Source: Desulfobacteraceae bacterium | GTDB taxonomy: Bacteria; Desulfobacterota; Desulfobacteria; Desulfobacterales; Desulfosalsimonadaceae | DNA length: 5,643 nt | Direction: 5' to 3' | NCBI GenBank assembly: GCA_003551985.1 | Contig: PUOB01000273.1 | Location: forward strand, 1 to 5,643 | Notes under the pieces: model-generated | The model's input: the letters and a program-made list of their open reading frames with translations, nothing else | Database searches by the model: none | What the model was told of the DNA's origin: nothing | Shown here: one piece after another, positions 1 through 4,522 of the stretch | Layout: each line of letters starts with the position of its first letter | Numbering within the stretch: position 1 is the stretch's first letter | Program-made: the position numbers and the translations under genes

Positions 1-408
1 AAAAAGGGACAGTTTCTCTCCAATGCCATCTGCCCGTCCAACGGGGCGGACATCAACGGCCCGACCGCCAACGCCAACTCCGTGGGCAAGGTATTGGGCG
101 GCCGCGACGGTTACAACAACATGCTGCCCAACGGTGCTTCCCACACCATCACCTTCAACCCGTCCATTTTAAAGGACGGCGGCCACCGGGACAAATTCAA
201 GGCCTTTCTCCGGGGGTATACCGAAAACGGCGGCACCGCTCTGCAGATCAACATGCTCGACCCGGACACGCTCCGCGACGCCCAGAAAAACCCCGGCGAC
301 TACCGCCACCTCCTGGTGCGCGTCACCGGCTACAACGCCTATTTCACCGGCATCGGCAAAGAACTTCAGGACGAGGTCATCGCCCGGCTCAGCCACGGCC
401 GGTTTTAA
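1..408 (+). CDS. Glycyl radical enzyme, C-terminal part (5' end outside window); probably a fumarate-adding alkyl-/benzylsuccinate synthase-type alpha subunit
   Basis: The reading frame is open from base 1 to the TAA at 406-408 and gives the last 135 residues of a protein that begins upstream. The glycyl radical loop is near the end: LLVRVTGYNAYF, with the radical-bearing glycine as residue 110 of the fragment (codon 328-330), followed by the usual C-terminal helix (KELQDEVIAR) and 25 residues in all after the glycine. In this family an activating radical-SAM enzyme makes the glycyl radical, which passes to an active-site cysteine; that cysteine lies before the window. Family placement is inferred: RVTGYNAYF, NGPTANANSVGK and LPNGASHTITFNPS fit what I remember of fumarate-adding enzymes (benzylsuccinate or alkylsuccinate synthase) better than pyruvate formate-lyase (RVSGYAV) or choline lyase/diol dehydratase types (RVAGYS). 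Those enzymes add a hydrocarbon to fumarate in anaerobic degradation. Membership of the glycyl radical superfamily is near certain; the subgroup is about 60-65% likely. No clear rho-independent terminator follows. Confidence 0.93.
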   Translation, partial: KKGQFLSNAICPSNGADINGPTANANSVGKVLGGRDGYNNMLPNGASHTITFNPSILKDGGHRDKFKAFLRGYTENGGTALQINMLDPDTLRDAQKNPGDYRHLLVRVTGYNAYFTGIGKELQDEVIARLSHGRF

Positions 409-463
409 ACCTGTTTTAAAATAAATGCCCCGCTGCATTCCTTTCATTTAATCCATGGGTCTG

Positions 464-496
464 CCCGTAGGGGCGAAAAATCTTTCGCCCGCTGCA
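464..496. repeat. 33-bp palindromic repeat, copy 1 (REP-like)
   Basis: This is the first of two identical 33-base copies. Its core is a perfect 8-bp inverted repeat, GGGCGAAA (471-478) and TTTCGCCC (483-490), around a 4-base loop AATC, followed by GCTGCA. It lies in the gap after the glycyl radical enzyme gene. No run of T follows the stem, so it is not a classic rho-independent terminator, but the transcript could fold here and protect the upstream 3' end. A remnant of the right-hand end (CCCGCTGCATTC) also occurs at 429-440 and matches 540-551 at the end of copy 2. Confidence 0.85.
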
Positions 497-515
497 CGAC
501 AAGAATTCTTTGCCC

Positions 516-548
516 CCCGTAGGGGCGAAAAATCTTTCGCCCGCTGCA
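516..548. repeat. 33-bp palindromic repeat, copy 2 (REP-like)
   Basis: This copy is identical over 33 bases to the one at 464-496 and in the same orientation. Its hairpin arms are 523-530 and 535-542 with loop AATC. The 19 bases between the copies (497-515) contain a 10-bp palindrome, AAGAATTCTT, at 501-510. Tandem copies of a GC-rich palindrome in an otherwise non-coding gap are typical of dispersed bacterial intergenic repeats. Being dispersed in the genome is inferred, since only this window is visible. Confidence 0.85.
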
Positions 549-563
549 TTCTACAAAAAGGCA

Positions 564-592
564 TTGAGCTTTCAGCTATCAACAGGTAAAAT
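564..592 (+). promoter_or_regulatory. Possible sigma-70 promoter for the chaperone gene block
   Basis: TTGAGC (564-569, four of six matches to TTGACA) and TAAAAT (587-592, five of six matches to TATAAT) are separated by 17 bases, the optimal spacing. It would start transcription near base 599, about 100 bases before the 903-codon gene. I see no CIRCE element (TTAGCACTC-N9-GAGTGCTAA) and no convincing sigma-32-type promoter in the gap, so classical heat-shock control is not apparent. AT-rich DNA gives such matches by chance, hence modest confidence. Confidence 0.4.
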
Positions 593-702
593 GAAAGGAT
601 AATGAACACTTTATTTTTTATCGATTCCGTAAACCTTACAATATCAATTCGTTATGCGGAATCATGAAGAATCTTACGAACGGTTAAGAATACAATTTTT
701 TA
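593..702 (+). other. AT-rich leader with inverted repeats before the chaperone block
   Basis: This non-coding stretch is clearly more AT-rich than the genes on either side. It holds an inverted repeat, GATTCCG (623-629) with CGGAATC (657-663), extendable by one G-T and one A-T pair over a 23-base loop. A smaller one, TCTTA (672-676) with TAAGA (685-689), has an 8-base loop. No good Shine-Dalgarno sequence precedes the ATG at 703; TAAGAA at 685-690 is weak and rather far. A 21-codon frame at 602-667 has a purine-rich stretch only two bases before its ATG and is not called as a gene. Confidence 0.35.
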
Positions 703-3414
703 ATGGCCAAAAAAAAGAAAAACAGCAAAAAAGCCAGAAACCAACAAAAAAACCAGCTCCAGCAGGAGTCCGCTGAAGCGCTGGTTGACCGCGCAGAAGC
801 AGCCCTTTCCGGCGGCAAGGCCCGCGAGGCGGTTGAACTTTTGAAAATCGCCGCCAAAAAACCAAATGCACCGGATACCATCCCGGTCCTTTTGTTCCGG
901 TCCTATCTTGTCCGGGAACGGCAGCTCCAGGCAAAAGGAATGCATGTGGAAGCCGAGGCTGTCAATCGTCTTGCCATAAACTGCGTAACCGATGCCGGAC
1001 ATCTCGAAAAAACGGATCTTGTATTGTTCGCAGCCTCAGCACCCGCCCAAAAGGCGTTTGATGCCTATGCCGCCTATCTCAGTGACAAGTCGCCATCCCT
1101 TCAAATCGAACGCCAACTGGTCAACCGGCTCCTTCAAACCGAAAACTGGGATTGGCTCGATCGGCTGCCCTCCGATACGCCGATACGAAAAGACGCTTCA
1201 TCCGTCCCCGTCGCTGTTTCGCAGATGAACGAAGGCCGGTGGGAAGCCGCCCTGGAGCAATTGCGCCATATTCCGCGTTCCTCGCCTTTTGCGCCTTTGA
1301 GGTTGCTTTGTATTGCCATGCGTGCATTTTATGACGAAGATGACAAGGGGTTCGCAAAAGCAAGTGCCATGATTCCCGAAGATTTTCTTTTATATCCAAT
1401 GATGTCAACGTTGCGAGGTTTCCTGACGCCGGATGGGGGCGATTCGGATGAAGCGTATCGGGCAGATCGGACAAATGATCGCTTACAGATCTTTTTCGAT
1501 GGCCCGGTGGACCCCCGCCCCGCTATTTCGCAGCTGCTCGCCGATATAAAGCGGAAAAATAGTCAAAAAGCGACTCGTCAAATCGACTATCTGGCCCGCA
1601 ACATGTACCCGGCCGATCCCCGATACTGCAAAAAAACTATTCTTGCGATCATAAGCAACATGGTGTTTTGGGAAAAATGTTCTTTCCGGGACTTTACGAC
1701 AATGGTCGACGCCCTGCTTAACAAAGACGAGGCCAGAGATATGATGATGCGCCTTGATATGCACGGGCAAAGGCCATTGTATAGCGCAGCCCACTATATT
1801 GATTTTCTGCCGCGCCTTTTTCCCGATCTCCGCCGGCGTTCAATCGCAAAATCGATTATAATTTTAAATGCTTTTAAGAAAAGCAGACCGCGGGAAACCC
1901 TGGCTTACGAATATCACGCTTCGCCTTTGCAATGGAAAGGCGGCAGGATGGTTCATGAAACGCCCTGGCATCTTTTGGGTATAGACACCAACCAGAAGGA
2001 TCGCCCGCATCCTTACCTGGCAATGGCACTGGAAGGCATTGCCTGCGATCCGGATAACCGGGAATGGTATCAACAGATTGCGGATATGCCCCGCAGATCG
2101 CGAAATGATCAAAAAGCCGTGGAAAGCGCTTTATTGAAAATGGCTGAGCGCTTCCCGGACGACCCGTTTCCGTTGATCGAGCTGGCGGGTCTTTACGCGG
2201 ACAAAAAAGCCTACCGTCAAGCACAAAAAGCAATCGAGAAAGCCTCGAAGCTGGCCCCCTACGACAACCGTGTCATTGACCGAAAAGCCGCCTTGCTGTT
2301 GATGTCGGTGCATATCAACGCCTGGCGCGGCAAATACCATTTGGCCCGCTCCGACCTGGAAAAGGCCGAAGCCCTTGCAAGCCGGTCTTCAGGGCCATTT
2401 ATCAAGGAAAAAGCCGTTCTCCTCGATCTTTTGGAAGCCCCGTGGAATGCGGATCGCATCATCGCGGAGACGGTTTCCCGCCATAATTCTTTTGACCGGC
2501 TGTACCTGCTGGTACTGCTGAGGATGGATATTGCCTCATCGCCCGCAAACGAAAAACCAAATGAAGATGAAAAGGATCGGATTGTCCGTTCCATTCAGGC
2601 GCAAATTGATACTGACATGCAAACAATCGGCCCCACAATGCATTCGCAGCAAATCATGCAACTTCTCTCGCCGGTTCCCAGCGAATATGCACAAGCGATA
2701 CCGGTAGCATCCGGCGGAACGCTAAAGGACATTTTTTCCGATACGCATATAACCAACATGCTCCGGCAAGTCGATAAAAACGATATTATTGCCGCCTGTG
2801 ACCGGCTTCTGGCAACCGGCAAATATGACATGATCACCGAGGAACTGACTTTTCGGCTAAATGAATCGGGGTATGACGAAAATCCCGTGATGGCTTTTTA
2901 TCAACTGGTTATCGATGATCTGCCCGACAAGACAGGAAATGCGCCAATCATTATTGATCTTATCGATGACGCTTCACCGGAAACCGGACACTTGTTGATG
3001 GAAGCCGCAAAACGACTGGCCCCGTATGCCAGCGGACGCCTCTTCAAAGCCTTGCAGCTTTTCGATTTTGACTATCTTGTCCCCGACCTTGACCCCTGGC
3101 TGGATGATTTTGAAGATGACGACGATTTTGAAATACACGGCCACCTTTCTGATGCCCAGGATGTGCTTGCAATTTTAATTGGCGACACCGACGCCATGAC
3201 CCCGGCGCAGCTTCTCGCAGGTGCCGAAAAACTCGTGGATTACCTGTATTGTCGTGGTACGTCAAATGCTGAAATCCGGGAGATCAGAAAAATGATTCCG
3301 GCGTCTTTTTCGTCCATTGAAAATCTTGAAAATATTGACCAATTGCTCGCCGGAATGCCGGAAAAAGACATAAAAAAACTCTCACGGGAAGCCCGGGTCT
3401 TGTTTTTTGGATAA
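703..3414 (+). CDS. Large TPR-like helical protein of unknown function, first gene of an Hsp70 gene block
   Basis: This 903-residue soluble protein has no signal peptide or membrane segment, and I do not recognise its family. The N-terminus is very basic and polar (MAKKKKNSKKARNQQ). It is followed by TPR-like helix pairs: about residues 26-52, with GKAREAVELLKIAAKK; 174-190, with EGRWEAALEQLRHIP; and, most convincing, 487-557, where LAGLYADKKAYRQAQKAI is followed by KASKLAP and a second pair, GKYHLARSDLEKAEALA. The middle (about 270-450) and the C-terminal third are helical but without repeats I can name. A strongly acidic patch with DDFEDDDDFE lies near residues 801-810. The start is the first ATG of the frame; its ribosome site is weak. 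The next gene begins 24 bases after the stop, so the two are probably cotranscribed. TPR proteins often bind Hsp70 or its clients, so a client-adaptor or scaffold role is a reasonable inference from the neighbours, not something the sequence proves. Base composition is less GC-rich than the upstream enzyme gene. Confidence 0.9.
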   Translation: MAKKKKNSKKARNQQKNQLQQESAEALVDRAEAALSGGKAREAVELLKIAAKKPNAPDTIPVLLFRSYLVRERQLQAKGMHVEAEAVNRLAINCVTDAGHLEKTDLVLFAASAPAQKAFDAYAAYLSDKSPSLQIERQLVNRLLQTENWDWLDRLPSDTPIRKDASSVPVAVSQMNEGRWEAALEQLRHIPRSSPFAPLRLLCIAMRAFYDEDDKGFAKASAMIPEDFLLYPMMSTLRGFLTPDGGDSDEAYRADRTNDRLQIFFDGPVDPRPAISQLLADIKRKNSQKATRQIDYLARNMYPADPRYCKKTILAIISNMVFWEKCSFRDFTTMVDALLNKDEARDMMMRLDMHGQRPLYSAAHYIDFLPRLFPDLRRRSIAKSIIILNAFKKSRPRETLAYEYHASPLQWKGGRMVHETPWHLLGIDTNQKDRPHPYLAMALEGIACDPDNREWYQQIADMPRRSRNDQKAVESALLKMAERFPDDPFPLIELAGLYADKKAYRQAQKAIEKASKLAPYDNRVIDRKAALLLMSVHINAWRGKYHLARSDLEKAEALASRSSGPFIKEKAVLLDLLEAPWNADRIIAETVSRHNSFDRLYLLVLLRMDIASSPANEKPNEDEKDRIVRSIQAQIDTDMQTIGPTMHSQQIMQLLSPVPSEYAQAIPVASGGTLKDIFSDTHITNMLRQVDKNDIIAACDRLLATGKYDMITEELTFRLNESGYDENPVMAFYQLVIDDLPDKTGNAPIIIDLIDDASPETGHLLMEAAKRLAPYASGRLFKALQLFDFDYLVPDLDPWLDDFEDDDDFEIHGHLSDAQDVLAILIGDTDAMTPAQLLAGAEKLVDYLYCRGTSNAEIREIRKMIPASFSSIENLENIDQLLAGMPEKDIKKLSREARVLFFG

Positions 3415-3421
3415 CCCGGGC
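3391..3421 (+). promoter_or_regulatory. Stem-loop spanning the stop codon of the TPR-like gene
   Basis: GCCCGGGT (3391-3398) and ACCCGGGC (3414-3421) are perfect 8-bp inverted arms around a 15-base, T-rich loop. The right arm starts at the last base of the TAA stop. The stem ends seven bases before the AGGAGG ribosome site of the J-domain gene. No T-tract follows, so it is unlikely to be a full terminator. In the mRNA it could modulate translational coupling, processing or stability between the first gene and the three chaperone genes. Its function is inferred. Confidence 0.55.
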
Positions 3422-3428
3422 GCGCAAC

Positions 3429-3434
3429 AGGAGG
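3429..3434 (+). promoter_or_regulatory. Strong Shine-Dalgarno site of the J-domain gene
   Basis: A perfect AGGAGG lies four bases before the ATG at 3439 and fixes that start. It is much stronger than anything before the first gene of the block, suggesting that the small J protein is translated more efficiently than the large TPR-like protein. Confidence 0.8.
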
Positions 3435-3438
3435 ACCC

Positions 3439-3741
3439 ATGCTGACCCCTTATCTTGTCCTCGGCCTGCCAACGGACGCCGACGACGAAACCATTCGACA
3501 GCGCTATCTGACGTTGGTTAAACGCCATACGCCGGAGTCCGACCCAATACAATTCCGCCGGATATCGGAATCCTACGAGGCGATCCGGGATGAACGGCGG
3601 CGAATTGAAATGGCGCTTTTCGGCGGCATGGATAACCCGGACTATGAAAACGAGCTTTTTCGACTGGCAAAGGCCGTTGCACCAAAGCGACGGCGAGTGG
3701 GTCTCAAAGAAATGATTGCTGCCGGAGAAAAACATCAATGA
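3439..3741 (+). CDS. Minimal J-domain (DnaJ-like) co-chaperone with a non-canonical HTPE in place of HPD
   Basis: This 100-residue protein is mostly a J domain. Residues 1-10 (LTPYLVLGL) match the DYYEILGV start of J domains, residues 13-29 (DADDETIRQRYLTLVKR) match helix II, and residues 38-60 (QFRRISESYEAIRDERRRIEMAL) match helix III with the usual ISEAYEVL-D pattern. The loop normally containing HPD reads H30-T31-P32-E33. J proteins stimulate Hsp70 ATP hydrolysis through HPD, so the altered loop suggests a changed or weakened interaction, or a partner matched to this Hsp70. There is no Gly/Phe region, zinc finger or C-terminal client-binding domain; the remaining 40 residues are charged and include KRRR at 83-86. 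The last four bases overlap the next gene (ATGA at 3738-3741), which indicates translational coupling with the GrpE-like gene. The J-domain fold assignment rests on pattern matching by eye and is quite secure. Confidence 0.87.
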   Translation: MLTPYLVLGLPTDADDETIRQRYLTLVKRHTPESDPIQFRRISESYEAIRDERRRIEMALFGGMDNPDYENELFRLAKAVAPKRRRVGLKEMIAAGEKHQ

Positions 3742-4508
3742 CCACCGATAAGCAGACGAAATGGTATGCGGTGAAACGGTTTTTCAGCCGTTCTCCCCAA
3801 AAACAGGAACAAGCGCCTGGCCCTTGCGAAGCTTCGCTGCCGGCCGATGCACCGGAATGGAAGCAGCAGATCCTGTCCGATTTTTCGCAATGGCTGGATA
3901 CGCTCCCCGAAGACGAGCCCCCGGCCGGGAAGGCCACCGTTGATAATTGCGACATGTATACCCTGCTGTCCGAATTTTCTGCTCTCAGGCAGGAAATCAG
4001 GTTCCAGAACCGTGAGCAGAACCGGACCACCACCAGCTTGGCCGAAATGCAAAATGCCTATGAAAAAAGCCTTGCGCTTTTTGAAAAAAGCGCCTGGAAT
4101 ATCGAAACATTGGCCAGTGATATCCGTCAGGATGCCGAGAAAAAAACGACAATTCCCTTCCTGGATGTCCGGGATGCCCTGGTGCGGGGACATGCAGCGT
4201 GCCGCTCTGTCATCGATAAACCCCGCTGGTACCAGCGGACGCCCAAGAATATGCAGGCCATTGCCGAAGGCTACGAAATCGCCATCCGCCGCTTTGACCG
4301 GGCCTTGTCATATGCCGGCATCTCCCCTGTCAAGACAGTCGGACATCCTTTTGATCCAAAACAAATGAAAGCCATGGGCACGCAATCCAACCCGGATGCT
4401 GAAGCGGGGATTGTCCTTGCCGAGGAAACCGGCGGATTTATCCGAAACGGTGAAGTCATCCGGACGGCTGAAGTTATCGTCAACGAGCCAACGAAAAAAC
4501 AAGCATAA
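3738..4508 (+). CDS. grpE: GrpE-type nucleotide exchange factor for the adjacent Hsp70, with an extended N-terminus
   Basis: This 256-residue protein resembles GrpE at its C-terminus. After a helical region (about 75-190, heptad-like around 75-135, consistent with the GrpE dimer coiled coil), the beta domain is clear: GHPFDPKQMKAM (202-213), then 19 residues, then GFIRNGEVIRTAEVIV (233-248). This fits the GrpE signature as I recall it: F-D-P-x2-[HM]-x-A, a gap of 16-20, then GF/GY-x3-[DEG]-x2-[LIVM]-R-x-A-x-V-x-[IV]. GrpE opens the Hsp70 ATPase domain to release ADP. E. coli GrpE has about 197 residues; the extra length here is mostly N-terminal (about 1-70, with WYAVKRFFSR and a Pro/Glu-rich stretch) and between the helices. 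The methionine in FDPKQM replaces the common histidine. The start overlaps the J-domain stop by ATGA and is preceded by GGAGA (3724-3728). The hsp70 gene starts 14 bases after the stop. Confidence is high for the family, lower that it is the cell's only GrpE. Confidence 0.85.
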   Translation: MTTDKQTKWYAVKRFFSRSPQKQEQAPGPCEASLPADAPEWKQQILSDFSQWLDTLPEDEPPAGKATVDNCDMYTLLSEFSALRQEIRFQNREQNRTTTSLAEMQNAYEKSLALFEKSAWNIETLASDIRQDAEKKTTIPFLDVRDALVRGHAACRSVIDKPRWYQRTPKNMQAIAEGYEIAIRRFDRALSYAGISPVKTVGHPFDPKQMKAMGTQSNPDAEAGIVLAEETGGFIRNGEVIRTAEVIVNEPTKKQA

Positions 4509-4509
4509 C

Positions 4510-4514
4510 AGGAG
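4510..4514 (+). promoter_or_regulatory. Shine-Dalgarno site that decides the GTG start of the hsp70 gene
   Basis: AGGAG lies eight bases before the GTG at 4523, which is in frame with GMDLGTTNSEVA. The next in-frame ATG (4541) falls inside the phosphate-binding motif and would remove the first beta strand, so GTG is the better start. Confidence 0.75.
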
Positions 4515-4522
4515 CAGTTATT

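Noticed and set aside
402..420. Direct repeat GTTTTAAA (402-409 and 413-420) at the end of the glycyl radical enzyme gene
   Set aside because: It is only eight AT-rich bases and no function can be supported; the quasi-palindrome GGTTT-T-AAACC cannot fold as an RNA hairpin with a one-base loop.
602..667. A 21-codon frame starting at ATG 602 in the leader, with a purine-rich stretch just before it
   Set aside because: The Shine-Dalgarno-like bases are only two bases from the ATG, the peptide has no recognisable feature, and the frame overlaps the leader inverted repeat. It is most likely chance.
409..702. CRISPR array or phage attachment site in the repeat-bearing gap
   Set aside because: There are only two full repeat copies with a single 19-base spacer, the repeats are REP-like palindromes, and no cas, integrase or tRNA gene is visible.
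709..717. A8G tract containing A AAA AAG in frame, like the dnaX frameshift heptamer
   Set aside because: It lies at codons 3-5 of the gene, there is no suitable downstream hairpin, and a shift here would give only a short peptide. It is more simply a lysine-rich start.
3735..4193. A long open frame on the - strand (152 codons) opposite the GrpE-like gene
   Set aside because: It lies antisense to a gene with clear GrpE motifs and has no family resemblance or ribosome site that I can see; it is a shadow of GC-rich coding sequence.
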